Below are positions 45,468 to 54,070 of a stretch of DNA of 64,000 bases, one piece after another; positions within the stretch are counted from its first letter, which is position 1, and every line of letters starts with the position of its first letter. The stretch is from Bryocella elongata (lineage in GTDB: Bacteria > Acidobacteriota > Terriglobia > Terriglobales > Acidobacteriaceae): contig NZ_FNVA01000010.1 in NCBI RefSeq assembly GCF_900108185.1, positions 26,278-90,277 on the forward strand, given 5' to 3'. The notes under the pieces were generated by a model. It saw nothing but the letters and a program-made list of their open reading frames with translations, ran no database searches and was not told the DNA's origin. A program made the translations under genes and the position numbers.

Positions 45468-46226
45468 TTACTTTCGGGTTGAAGTTCTGCGCGTTGAACC
45501 CGGCTGTGCGCTTCGCCTTGTTTTCTGTACTTTCGGGCGGGAGGTTTCAGCTTTTGCTGTCGTGAGATGTTCATCCATCGCGCGACGCGCCAAGTCTGCA
45601 TCGTGACGTCGTACCGCATCGTAGATGCGGCGGTGAGCGAGCAATGCACTTTGTCGGTTCTCCAATGTTCCTGCTCGTTGACGCCGCTCTTCAAAGAGAC
45701 CACCAACGATACTGTCCATCATGGCCAACAAAATTGGATTGCCACACGCCTGAGCTATCGCGCGATGAAAGCGGACATCATGAACAAGGAAAGCCTCGGG
45801 ATCGTCAGCAGTTGCGAACATCTCGGTCAGTTCTTCTGAGATCGCAACGAGCTGTTCTTTTTGGCACCGTTCTGCGGCATGCCCGGCAATCGTGATCTCT
45901 AGAGCACGCCGCGTCTCAAAGAGATGTTCCGTTGTTAAGGTTCCTAGAGTGCGCATGAACTGAAGCGGCGCTTCACCCAGCCCGCTTGGCGTCTCGGCGA
46001 GAAATGCTCCGACTCCGTGTCGAACGTCCAAAATGCCGAGAGCTGCGAGATACCCGATGCCTCTGCGAACTTCACCTCTGCTTACATCAAGCTTGGTTGC
46101 CAACTCACGTTCAGCGGGCAAACGGTCGCCCGATCGGAGCTGTTCTACCGCAATCCAATCGCGTATCTGGTCAACCACTGGCGGTTGAGAGTTGGCTATT
46201 GGAGACGTGGACGCGAGTTCTGGCAT
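45468..46226 (-). CDS. GntR-family regulator, FadR/FCD type
   Basis: 252 residues. The N-terminal winged HTH reads QIRDWIAVEQLRSGDRLPAE, then LATKLDVSRGEVRRGI. The C-terminal FCD effector domain is all-helical (FETRRALEITIAGHAAERC, FHRAIAQACGNPIL, HRRIYDAVRRHDADLARRAM), followed by a basic tail. It is divergent from the TonB receptor gene. The intergenic region contains a 28-bp palindrome centred on TGGTTAACCA, which fits the FadR-type TGGT-N-ACCA site. It probably represses the receptor and responds to a small acid. Confidence 0.92.
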   Translation of the reverse strand: MPELASTSPIANSQPPVVDQIRDWIAVEQLRSGDRLPAERELATKLDVSRGEVRRGIGYLAALGILDVRHGVGAFLAETPSGLGEAPLQFMRTLGTLTTEHLFETRRALEITIAGHAAERCQKEQLVAISEELTEMFATADDPEAFLVHDVRFHRAIAQACGNPILLAMMDSIVGGLFEERRQRAGTLENRQSALLAHRRIYDAVRRHDADLARRAMDEHLTTAKAETSRPKVQKTRRSAQPGSTRRTSTRK

Positions 46227-46314
46227 AGGCGATTCGGAGTGTCAGCAGAGCATACTCTAGCACTTATCATTGGCTCCTGCACGTTTTCTCTAGGAGTTGT
46301 GGCACAATCAAGTA

Positions 46315-46342
46315 GGAGTGAAGTGGTTAACCACTTCACTCC
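46315..46342. promoter_or_regulatory. 28-bp perfect palindromic operator of the GntR/TonB divergent pair
   Basis: Arms GGAGTGAAGTGGTT and AACCACTTCACTCC, with no spacer. The core TGGTTAACCA resembles FadR-family sites. It lies 16 bp upstream of the receptor ATG and 88 bp upstream of the regulator start, so binding would block receptor expression. Confidence 0.8.
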
Positions 46343-46358
46343 GAATTTCCTGGCCAAC

Positions 46359-48821
46359 ATGAAGGCATTCACGGTGAAGGTTCGCGCCCCTTGGAAGACT
46401 TACGTTCGATCGCTACAGAGTTCCTGTCTTCTACTTGCAACTCTTTCTGCTGCGTCTGTGGTTGCTCAGATACCAAGCGTAGCGGATGTGCAAGCGGCGA
46501 AACAGGCGGATAATTCGCAAGCGCCGCTGAGAGGCATGGTCGCCGATGCATCCGGCGCAAGGATCGGTGGAGCTTCTGTACGTGTTCTCCGTACGAATGG
46601 TGCTGCGCTAAAGACGACATTCACGAAAAAGGATGGCGAGTTTTCGCTAGCGCTGCCCGAAGGTGACTATCAGCTTGTCGTGTCGAGCCCAGGCTTTCAG
46701 ATCCGTGAGGTGCCATTAGTCGTTCGCGATGGCAGGACAACGGTTTCGCTGAGCATCACACTAGGATTGAATCCTGTGAACACCACCGTCCAGGTTCATG
46801 GCCGAGAAGATGATTTGGGCGGTATCGCCGATTCTGGCACACAGGGAACGGTCGGAGCCAAAGAAATTGAAAATCGCCCTATCCTTCGCTCAGGCGAAGT
46901 GTTGGAGTCTATCCCTGGTGTCATCATCACGCAACATGCTGGTGGCGGGAAGGCGAACCAGTACTTCCTTCGCGGCTTCAATCTTGACCATGGCACGGAC
47001 TTCGCCATCTTCATCGATGGGATGCCTCTGAATCTGCCTTCGCACGCGCACGGAGAAGGCTATTCGGACATGAACACTGTCATTCCGGAGTTAGTGCAGC
47101 GCGTGAATTACGAAAAAGGACCTTACTACGCGGACGTAGGCAACTATGGCTCTGCCGGTTCCGCCCACCTCGAATTCTTCAAGACGCTACCGCAGAACTT
47201 CGCGCAAGTCGAAGGCGGCATGTTTGGGTACGGTCGCTTCGTCTTCGGTGCATCCCATAAGCTGGGTGTTGGAAACTTGCTCTACGGCGGGGAGGCGTAC
47301 CATGACAACGGTCCGTGGACGCATCCTGACAACTACTACAAGTTCAATGGCCTGCTCACCTATAGTCAAGGCAGCGCTGAGAGCGGATTCAGCATGAGTG
47401 CCCGCGGATACCATGGTCAATGGCATTCAAGCGACCAGATCGCCGACAATGCTGTACCACTAGTCGGCCTATTCGGCACACTGAACCCCACGGATGGCGG
47501 CCACTCGCAGCGATACAGCCTGCAAAGCGACTGGCATCGCCAAAGCGAGCGCTCGCATACTCAGATTACTGCGTATGGCTTTTACTACGACCTCGATCTG
47601 TTCTCCGACTTCACCTACTATCTCACCGATCCGAATCGCGGCGACCAGTTCGAGCAGAACGACCGCCGCTGGGCTGCGGGACTTGATGCGCACCATAGGA
47701 TCGACGGCGAGTGGTTCGGCCGTAAGGTGGAGAATACTTTCGGTCTGCAAGTGCGCAACGACTGGATTCACAACGGGCTGTTCCAGTCGCAGGGTCGCGT
47801 CCGCGTGGATAAGACCGACTCCGGCACAGGCAACACGTTACCCGCAACAACGCAGGCGGATCACTTCACCGATACGCAGGTTGGCTTCTACGCAGAGAAC
47901 CGCATCCAATGGACCGACTGGTTCCGCTCGGTAGTCGCTCTGCGCGGAGACGCCCAGGTCTTCAACGTCACCAGCCTTATCACCTCAGCGAATAGCGGCA
48001 TGACCGCTAAGGTGTTGCCCAGTCCTAAGATGAGCCTCATCTTCAGCCCTGGGGGCAAGACGGAGCTTTACGCGCAGGCGGGCTTCAGCTTCCACTCTAA
48101 CGATGGGCGCGGGACGACGCTGACGATCGAACCTGTCTCCGGCGACAATCCTTACCCGAACACGGCCGCCACGCCGATTCCGGCGTTGATCCCCACGAAG
48201 GGTGGTGAGTTCGGACTGCGTACCTCCGCGCTTCCGCATCTTAAGAGCACGTTTTCAGTGTGGTACCTTCACAGCGCGTCGGAGTTGCAGCAGTCTGGCG
48301 ACACCGGTGGGACGACGGCCTCGCAACAGCCCAGCGAGCGCTATGGCTTTGAGTGGGCAAACTACTACACGCCTGCTGAACACGTCACGGTAGACCTCGA
48401 CCTCGCCAACTCAAAGGCTCTCTTTACGGCCCCGGATACCGATGATGCTGCACCCGGAAGCCCCGGCGGTAAGCGCGTGCCGGAGGCCGTTGGCCTCGTC
48501 ATCGCCTCGGGGGTAACGCTGCATGACATGCATGGCCTCTCCTCAAGCCTGCGCCTGCGCCTCTTTGGCCCGCGCGACCTTACTTCAGACGGCATCTATC
48601 GCTCGAATTACACTGCGATGCTGAATGGTGAGGTCGGCTACACGTTCCTCAGAAACTGGCGTGCTTCCGCTGAATTCCTAAACGTATTGGATCGTCGAGA
48701 CCATGACATCGACTATGCCTATGAGTCACGCATTACGCCTACGGCAACCTCTGCTTTCACCGACGTATTTCATCCGGTTGAACCCTTCCAAGTTCGCTTT
48801 TGGTTGCGGAAAAGCTTCTGA
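46359..48821 (+). CDS. TonB-dependent outer-membrane receptor with carboxypeptidase-regulatory-like N-terminal domain
   Basis: 820 residues from ATG 46359. The order is signal peptide; a beta-sandwich CarboxypepD_reg-like domain (PLRGMVADASGARIGGASVR, then GEFSLALPEGDYQL); a plug domain (LESIPGVIITQHAGGGKANQ, YFLRGFNLDHGTDFAIFIDG); and a long barrel ending VEPFQVRFWLRKSF with the terminal aromatic. It imports a large substrate across the outer membrane using TonB energy. The frame is open far upstream, but the signal peptide fixes the start. It is carried inside an IS481 transposon; the substrate is unknown. Confidence 0.9.
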   Translation: MKAFTVKVRAPWKTYVRSLQSSCLLLATLSAASVVAQIPSVADVQAAKQADNSQAPLRGMVADASGARIGGASVRVLRTNGAALKTTFTKKDGEFSLALPEGDYQLVVSSPGFQIREVPLVVRDGRTTVSLSITLGLNPVNTTVQVHGREDDLGGIADSGTQGTVGAKEIENRPILRSGEVLESIPGVIITQHAGGGKANQYFLRGFNLDHGTDFAIFIDGMPLNLPSHAHGEGYSDMNTVIPELVQRVNYEKGPYYADVGNYGSAGSAHLEFFKTLPQNFAQVEGGMFGYGRFVFGASHKLGVGNLLYGGEAYHDNGPWTHPDNYYKFNGLLTYSQGSAESGFSMSARGYHGQWHSSDQIADNAVPLVGLFGTLNPTDGGHSQRYSLQSDWHRQSERSHTQITAYGFYYDLDLFSDFTYYLTDPNRGDQFEQNDRRWAAGLDAHHRIDGEWFGRKVENTFGLQVRNDWIHNGLFQSQGRVRVDKTDSGTGNTLPATTQADHFTDTQVGFYAENRIQWTDWFRSVVALRGDAQVFNVTSLITSANSGMTAKVLPSPKMSLIFSPGGKTELYAQAGFSFHSNDGRGTTLTIEPVSGDNPYPNTAATPIPALIPTKGGEFGLRTSALPHLKSTFSVWYLHSASELQQSGDTGGTTASQQPSERYGFEWANYYTPAEHVTVDLDLANSKALFTAPDTDDAAPGSPGGKRVPEAVGLVIASGVTLHDMHGLSSSLRLRLFGPRDLTSDGIYRSNYTAMLNGEVGYTFLRNWRASAEFLNVLDRRDHDIDYAYESRITPTATSAFTDVFHPVEPFQVRFWLRKSF

Positions 48822-48864
48822 AAGGCAGGAATGGAGCGCATTCTGCGCTTCCATTCCTGCCTTT
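48821..48864. terminator. Strong bidirectional terminator between receptor and transposase
   Basis: AAAGGCAGGAATGGA-GCGCA pairs with TGCGCTTCCATTCCTGCCTTT with one bulge: a 20-bp stem with a three-base loop. It starts at the last base of the receptor stop codon and separates two convergent genes. Confidence 0.8.
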
Positions 48865-48866
48865 GT

Positions 48867-50027
48867 CTATGCTCGCAGCCCTGGTCGAAACCGCAGATCG
48901 CTCACATCAAATTCGCCTACCTCCAGATTGCAGAAGTGAACCTTGTAGAAATCCTGCTCGATCTTTTCTAGACCGATATCTTCACCACGGAACACTTCGC
49001 TGATAAAGACACGGCTCTTGTGCCAACTAATATCGCCCGCATCGTTCACTCGTCTTGTTTGGAAGTGTGAAGGATACGTGTGAGCCTTGGTGTAGCGAGG
49101 CAGAAGCCGAGTGCTCGGAACATATAAGCTACCTGGCGTTTCGTGATTCAGCGCTTCGTGAGGCCGTTCGTGGTTATACACACGGCGGAACTCATCAAAA
49201 CGCTTCTGTTGAGCACTGATTGTTTTCGCCGAAGGATTTGTCGTGTCCTGCTTTAGCGTTCGGTGCATCCGTTCGTGCCGACCGTTTTGTTGGGGTTTGC
49301 CGGGCTGAATTCGTTCATGAAGGATACCTAGTCTGTGCCATTCCAACGAAAGACGTGATAACCCCAGAATGCCGGTTCCCGAGAACGGCGCTCCGTTGTC
49401 GGTGCGTATGCGTTCTGGAACTCCGAACTCGCGCATGGCTGCTTCACAGATGGCACGAACATGCGCCGTATCCATGCGAGTGATCGCTTGGCAACGGATC
49501 AGATATCGGCTGTATGAGTCTGTGATCGTGAAGGGATCACATCTTTGACCGTCGCCTGTCCGAAACCAGCCTTTGAAGTCCATGCACCACAACTGATTTG
49601 GCGCGGTGACTTCGGAGAACGGCTGAGAATAAGGTGTGGTCCGCCTCCGCTTGCGTACAGGGTTTGTCAAACCGGAGCGGCGAAGAATTTCACCGATGGT
49701 ACTCGCTGCCGGCCATGCTACGTTCGGGTTCATCCGTTCAAGTCGGGCTTTGAGCTTGCGCGCTCCCCACGACGGAAATCTCTTCCGTAACGCGAGTACT
49801 TCGTTGACTAGTTCTTCCGGTGTTGCATGCGAGCAACTGCGCGGTCTGCGCGATAGATCAAGAAGACCTTCCGGCCCAACCTCGTTGTATCGCTTGATCC
49901 ATTTGTAGGCGGTAGGGCGCGAGATGCCGTACTCATGACACAAATCCGTCAGTGACATCTCCTCTTTTTGATAGCTCGATAAAAATTGTAGGCGTTGATC
50001 CACAACGCGACTCTCTTTCCAGGACAT
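48867..50027 (-). CDS. IS481-family transposase
   Basis: 386 residues. An N-terminal HTH (MSLTDLCHEYGISRPTAYKW, then IKRYNEVGPEGLLDLSRRPR) precedes a DDE integrase core with WCMDFKGWF (first D), RTDNGAPFS (second D) and NGRHERMHRTLK (E). HERPHEALNHETPGSLY and a C-terminal extension follow. The catalytic triad is intact. The start lies 54 bp inside the right terminal repeats. It presumably moves the whole 4.9-kb unit. Confidence 0.93.
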   Translation of the reverse strand: MSWKESRVVDQRLQFLSSYQKEEMSLTDLCHEYGISRPTAYKWIKRYNEVGPEGLLDLSRRPRSCSHATPEELVNEVLALRKRFPSWGARKLKARLERMNPNVAWPAASTIGEILRRSGLTNPVRKRRRTTPYSQPFSEVTAPNQLWCMDFKGWFRTGDGQRCDPFTITDSYSRYLIRCQAITRMDTAHVRAICEAAMREFGVPERIRTDNGAPFSGTGILGLSRLSLEWHRLGILHERIQPGKPQQNGRHERMHRTLKQDTTNPSAKTISAQQKRFDEFRRVYNHERPHEALNHETPGSLYVPSTRLLPRYTKAHTYPSHFQTRRVNDAGDISWHKSRVFISEVFRGEDIGLEKIEQDFYKVHFCNLEVGEFDVSDLRFRPGLRA

Positions 50028-50132
50028 TAACGCATCTTGCCGCGTCTTGGTCCTCGTTGAAGAGCCATTCTCTCCATATCTGTAAAGGCTGTCTCCGGTA
50101 CTGCGTGTAAACCATGTCCCCGGTACCTACTA

Positions 50133-50249
50133 GGCTCCGCCCCCTCGCGCCCGCAAGGAGTCTCCCCAGGCTTCCGCGCTCCGCTTGTGCAGCCCTTGCT
50201 CCATTGCATTGCGCTTCAAGGGTGGGTGATCCCTCTCTCCTTGCACTTG
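50133..50249 (+). repeat. ardC-leader repeat, part B, first copy
   Basis: From GGCTCCGCCCCCTCGCGC through AAGGAGTCTCCCCAGGCTTC to CTCTCTCCTTGCACTTG. It matches 62917-63057, except that an inner segment (about 62986-63007) is missing here. Beyond 50249 the sequence leaves the repeat, and no ardC follows. Confidence 0.8.
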
Positions 50250-50400
50250 GTTTGCACTTTCCCCTTGTGTCCGGACAAATTGATCGATTTAGTATCCATT
50301 CGCCGCACGAATCTCGACCCCAACGAATCCGGCCCGACACATCCGCTTTCACCTTTGACACGCCCACCGAAGTTCGATGGCCGTGACCTGTATCTCCCTT

Positions 50401-51197
50401 CTAGGGGACGCGCACCACCATTTCAATCTCGACCTTGATCTCCGGCGTATAGAGTGCCTGAACGCCAATCGTCGTGATGCTCGGCATTGCGTCCCCGAGC
50501 AGTTCACGTAGAGTGGGGAGGACCTGCTGGAACGCTTCTGTAGTCGCATTCACGACATAGACGCGCAGCATGACATGTCTTGCGCAGACGCCTCCAATTC
50601 CTTCAGTGCGGCGGCGAGGCTGGCAGTCGCAAGCATTGCCTGGCCGGCGAGGTCTTTGGGCACGTCCTCACGGCCAGGCTTCGCTGCGATCTGGCCGGAC
50701 AGGAACGCAAGGCGGCCAGGTTCAACGACACTGATGTGCGAGTACCCAAGCGACGCCATATCCCACATCGTTGGAGGGTTGCGCCGGCTCACTGACGTTG
50801 AGGCACGTGCCGGAATCCGTGCGATCACCTTGATCTCAAAATCAAAGCCCGCAAGCCGGGTAACCCCAATAGAGGTCCAGTTAGGATACGGGGCTTTCGG
50901 GAACTTCTCATTTTTTACTGCAATGACCGCGCCAATTTGCTTTTCCGAATCCGTATGAAACGTCGTCAGGTCGACGATGTCGTCCAGCGTACATCCTCCT
51001 GCCGCGAGCGTGGCTTCTAGATTGGCGAAGGCTCGGCGAACCTGTGCTTCGAAATCGGGTTCGGGCGAACCGTCGGGACGGCTGCCAACCTGACCCGACA
51101 CGAACAATAGGTCGCCTGATCGTACTGCGGGAGAATATCCGTACTTCTCGTATAGGGCATCCGGGTTAGCGGGAAACACTGCATCACGTTGGGGCAT
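50401..51197 (-). pseudogene. Tandem RidA-family gene, frameshifted in the second domain
   Basis: The first RidA domain (about residues 1-130: YSPAVRSGDLLFVSGQVGSR, then YPNWTSIGVTRLAGFDFEIK) is complete. The second begins YSHISVVEPGRLAFLSGQIA and loses frame near 50570, after KELEASAQDM. The missing end continues one frame over from ATG 50571 (MLRVYVVNATTEAFQQVLPT, then IGVQALYTPEIKVEIEMVV) to a stop at 50401-50403. A single-base loss explains it. RidA proteins deaminate reactive enamines/imines. It could be a sequencing error or a recent mutation. Confidence 0.8.
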
Positions 51198-51283
51198 AAC
51201 ATCCTCTCGGGTTCTGTGTAGGATTCGCACGCTGTAGGGGTTGGAATTCGGCAGACCTGAGTGACAATCTCTACGTCGACTAT

Positions 51284-52066
51284 TTAGGGTTTGTCCCCTA
51301 CTGTGCGCGCCACATCAAGGGCCCGCATGCCGACCCTGGCGCCCAGTTGGTATGCCGTTTCATTCACTGCCGAGATAATGCCCTGCGTCAGCGTTGACTC
51401 GCCATCACCAATACAGGCCGAATCCGCAGCGACCGTAGCGGCGGCAATCCCATCGGAATCGAGAAGAGGAAGGCAGGCGGCACCAGCGCGATCGGCGCCG
51501 AAACCGGCATCATTGAAGAAAACAAGGCGTGGCTTGAAGGAACGCGTAAATGGAGCAGCGCTTCTGCCGCCATGACTACCGCTTGCCACGACCAAGCCTG
51601 CATCTTCTGGAGTCGCAAATGAGATGGAGCCTATGCAGAGGATGCCGTCAACAAAGGCGCGTTCCTCTACCGGTGCCTCCACGTCTGCGTGAGGCCAGGG
51701 GGCAGACTTCAATAGCTCTACTGCTTGTGCGACGGTTTGACCGGTCTCTACACCACACTTGGCCGCAAGTTTGTTGACGCGACTGATGATCCCTCGGTGG
51801 AACATGTCTTCGGCGTCGCCCGCCCGGGCGCTGTCCGTCGCAACGGCCGCCATAGCCATGCCATGCTTGTCCGCCCAAGGCAGACCACTGACCCCGGCCT
51901 CATCCCGGCCGATGCCGCAGTCATGATGGATGGCGGCACGAACGCCGGCTCTAGCCGAGTAGTACGCCGCGTAAGCCGTGGCATTCGAGCCGCCAACAAC
52001 GACGGCACCGTTTGCTTCAGAAGGAAGCTTTACAACACCATCGACTACAAGAACAGGAACGTCCAT
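51284..52066 (-). CDS. Hypothetical protein with an internally duplicated domain
   Basis: 260 residues from ATG 52066, with GAGGTG upstream. Two similar halves are visible. The first is AAIHHDCGIGRDEAGVSGLP...AVATDSARAGDAEDMFHRGIIS. The second is LVFFNDAGFGADRAGAACLP...TVAADSACIGDGESTLTQGIIS. Each has a conserved Asp, an xxGxG(x)D(R)xG segment and a DSA-GD motif, suggesting a duplicated catalytic or binding fold. I do not recognise the family. It lies between RidA and VOC genes on the same strand. Confidence 0.7.
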   Translation of the reverse strand: MDVPVLVVDGVVKLPSEANGAVVVGGSNATAYAAYYSARAGVRAAIHHDCGIGRDEAGVSGLPWADKHGMAMAAVATDSARAGDAEDMFHRGIISRVNKLAAKCGVETGQTVAQAVELLKSAPWPHADVEAPVEERAFVDGILCIGSISFATPEDAGLVVASGSHGGRSAAPFTRSFKPRLVFFNDAGFGADRAGAACLPLLDSDGIAAATVAADSACIGDGESTLTQGIISAVNETAYQLGARVGMRALDVARTVGDKP

Positions 52067-52151
52067 TGAGAGCACCTCAGACCTTTAAAAACTGTATGTG
52101 CTGACGCGAATCGCACCGAGATCGTACGCCAGTCGCGCCAGCAGTTCGACG

Positions 52152-52574
52152 CTACTTTTTCGCTTCGCCGACCTCGATGAGGTGGCCGTCCGGATCGCGC
52201 ATGTAGCACCGCGTCTCGGCCTCGTGAACCTTGGGCTCGGTTAGGAACTCCGCACCGAGACCCTTCCAACGTTCGTAGCATTCTGCAATGTTTGCGACGC
52301 GGATGTTCATGAAGCTGCTGACAGCCTCGCCATCCTTCGGAGCCGCAAGGTAAATGTCCGGCTTGTCGTCGGTCGGCCCGCCGCCCAAATTGATGATGAC
52401 CCATGTGTTCTCTAGCTGTACGACGCAGGGCTTGCCGTTCTCGCCGTCCATGACGACTTTCCCGCCGAGGATTCGCGAGTAGAAGTCCATCGACTTCTTT
52501 ATGTTCGCCGAAACGAGAAAGTGCGTTACGGTAAAGCCCGTGCGGGGAAACATTTCGTAAGTGGTATCTGGCAT
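52152..52574 (-). CDS. VOC (glyoxalase/bleomycin-resistance) family protein
   Basis: 140 residues starting MPDTTYEMFPRTGFTVTHFL, with ANIKKSMDFYSRILGGKVV, then a gap and RCYMRDPDGHLIEVGEAKK, the paired beta-alpha-beta-beta-beta modules of VOC metalloenzymes. The start has GGAGGT 7 nt upstream. It is divergent from tetR across a palindromic operator and probably repressed by it. The substrate is unknown. Confidence 0.88.
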   Translation of the reverse strand: MPDTTYEMFPRTGFTVTHFLVSANIKKSMDFYSRILGGKVVMDGENGKPCVVQLENTWVIINLGGGPTDDKPDIYLAAPKDGEAVSSFMNIRVANIAECYERWKGLGAEFLTEPKVHEAETRCYMRDPDGHLIEVGEAKK

Positions 52575-52650
52575 TTCTCGGACCTCCGAAAAACTGTGTG
52601 AGTGCTCACGCGAACCGGACCGAGATAGGTCAGTCGTCCGCGCCAGCAAT

Positions 52651-52670
52651 ACTATATCGAACGATATAGT
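52651..52670. promoter_or_regulatory. TetR-type operator between VOC and tetR genes
   Basis: ACTATATCG-AA-CGATATAGT: 9-bp perfect arms, 2-bp spacer, in the 155-bp divergent intergenic region. A near copy (17 of 20 bases when read as the reverse complement) occurs at 54891-54910. Confidence 0.7.
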
Positions 52671-52729
52671 ACACGGACGATAGGTGTCAATGTTATGTAG
52701 TGCGTGGTATAGAATAGTACGGAGCAGCC

Positions 52730-53374
52730 ATGGGACGTCCACGCGAATTCGACATCGACACGGCCGTCAAGACGGCGACTGAACTTTTCTGGCGAAAGGG
52801 CTACGAAGGCACATCGCTCAGTGATCTCACCGGTGCTATGCGCATTACCGCGCCGAGCTTCTATTTTGCTTTTGGAAATAAGGAAAAGCTCTTCCGGGTA
52901 GTCATCGAGCAGTATTACGAAAAACAGCTAGAGCTTCTTGAGAGTGCGCTTCAGGAATCGACTGTGCGAGGTGTCGCGGCCAAGTTTCTCTATGGCTATG
53001 CCGACGTCCTCACCGGGTCATCTCACGCGCCTGGCTGCCTCGCTCTCAATAGTTCTCTTCCTTCTGCAGAAGACGACACGGTTCGCGCTTGGTTGGCCAA
53101 GTTGCGCGGCGAGTTGATCGTGCGACTTCGTAAACGAATCGCCAAGGCCCGTGGCACCACCGACCTTCCCGTAAATGCTGATCCCGATGTGCTCGCGCGT
53201 TATATTGCAGTCACTGCGTGGGGCCTGGCGGTGGAAGCTCAATCGGGAGCGAAACGTAAAGACCTGTACAGCGCGATCGCCGTCGGTCTGGCGGCGTGGC
53301 CTTCAGCAGCTGCTACGAGACCGGAACAGAGGCCGACTAGCCGTAAAAGCGCATCCTCGCGCATTCGGCAGTAG
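52730..53374 (+). CDS. TetR/AcrR-family repressor
   Basis: 214 residues. N-terminal HTH: FDIDTAVKTATELFWRKGYE, then GTSLSDLTGAMRITAPSFYFAFGNK. The C-terminal ligand domain contains GCLALNSSLPSAEDD as in the YcdC/TetR_C group. It is divergent from the VOC gene. The palindromes at 52651 and 54891 are its likely sites, so it may control the VOC, RidA, SDR and MBL genes. Confidence 0.93.
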   Translation: MGRPREFDIDTAVKTATELFWRKGYEGTSLSDLTGAMRITAPSFYFAFGNKEKLFRVVIEQYYEKQLELLESALQESTVRGVAAKFLYGYADVLTGSSHAPGCLALNSSLPSAEDDTVRAWLAKLRGELIVRLRKRIAKARGTTDLPVNADPDVLARYIAVTAWGLAVEAQSGAKRKDLYSAIAVGLAAWPSAAATRPEQRPTSRKSASSRIRQ

Positions 53375-53430
53375 TGGCTGTGTTACTCAGCGTGGCGTTT
53401 CCATTCGATAGCGAGGACGCAGGCGTTGCA

Positions 53431-53458
53431 TGGACGCCTCACGTCTTTGAGGCGTCCA
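53431..53458. terminator. Bidirectional terminator between tetR and cupin genes
   Basis: TGGACGCCTCA (53431-53441), CGTCTT loop, TGAGGCGTCCA (53448-53458), followed by CGTTTTGC on the plus strand. An 11-bp perfect stem between convergent genes. Confidence 0.75.
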
Positions 53459-53506
53459 CGTTTTGCAAGCAGGTTCCTCACAGGGACAAACCGGGCATGG
53501 AGTTTG

Positions 53507-54031
53507 CTAAGACGCTTTGCGCTCGGCTGCAAGAACGACAAAGAGAATGGTGCAAGGCTTGGCGGAACGGTTATGCCAGCTATGGAACGTTCCGTTAGTC
53601 ACAATCAGGTCCCCTGTCTTGAGCGTAAGTTCGTGTACCTGACCATCTTCGCCTGGGTATCCGGCGTTCACTTCGCCATCCAACATGATGGCAAGATCGA
53701 TGCTGTCGGTGCGATGCATCCCGTCACCTTCTTTGCCCGGGACCATTCCTGGGGTGCCCATGTCGACTGAGGCGGCCCGTTCAAGCGGCGCTGGTCCCTC
53801 TGGCGTCTCCGGAGCCAGCGTAAAGAGATCGGCCCGAATTCCGCCAAGCGGGCCAAACATCCCCGACGGCTTATATTCGCCCAAAACCTGCTCTGGCGTT
53901 AGCGGCAATTCGGGAACTTTGTCGAATCCCCAGATGTTGGTAAGGAAGTCGACTGTTGCTGTGTCAATGGTATCGACTTTGGTGGCTACGCCAGTTTTGC
54001 CCTCAGCCGTGATGATTCTTTGGATCTTCAT
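53507..54031 (-). CDS. Cupin-domain protein
   Basis: 174 residues. The cupin barrel is in the C-terminal half: DGMHRTDSIDLAIMLDGEVN, then ELTLKTGDLIVTNGTFHSWHNRS, with H residues spaced as in cupin motifs 1 and 2. The N-terminal extension contains an IWGFDKVPELPL block seen in small-molecule-modifying cupins. It lies 39 bp downstream of the SDR gene on the same strand, and the two are probably an operon. Confidence 0.85.
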   Translation of the reverse strand: MKIQRIITAEGKTGVATKVDTIDTATVDFLTNIWGFDKVPELPLTPEQVLGEYKPSGMFGPLGGIRADLFTLAPETPEGPAPLERAASVDMGTPGMVPGKEGDGMHRTDSIDLAIMLDGEVNAGYPGEDGQVHELTLKTGDLIVTNGTFHSWHNRSAKPCTILFVVLAAERKAS

Positions 54032-54070
54032 TTTGTTCTCTCCTGATTCGGTTGGAATGCTTCGTTTCGG

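Larger units (their letters stand above)
45229..50132. mobile_element. IS481-family transposon with regulator and TonB-receptor passengers
   Basis: About 4.9 kb. The left end has two tandem motifs, GTACCGGGAGATGATTTAC (45233-45251) and GTACCGGGGAGAGGGTTTAC (45257-45276). The right end has the same pair inverted: GTAAACCATGTCCCCGGTAC (50107-50126) and TGTAAAGGCTGTCTCCGGTA (50081-50100). Between them lie a FadR-type regulator, a TonB receptor and an IS481 transposase. GGCT flanks both ends (45225-45228 and 50133-50136). The uninterrupted site survives at about 62917-62920. Confidence 0.8.

Noticed and set aside
53374..53770. Plus-strand frames opposite the cupin gene
   Set aside because: The cupin translation on the minus strand has a clear domain; the plus frames cross the terminator and have no pattern.
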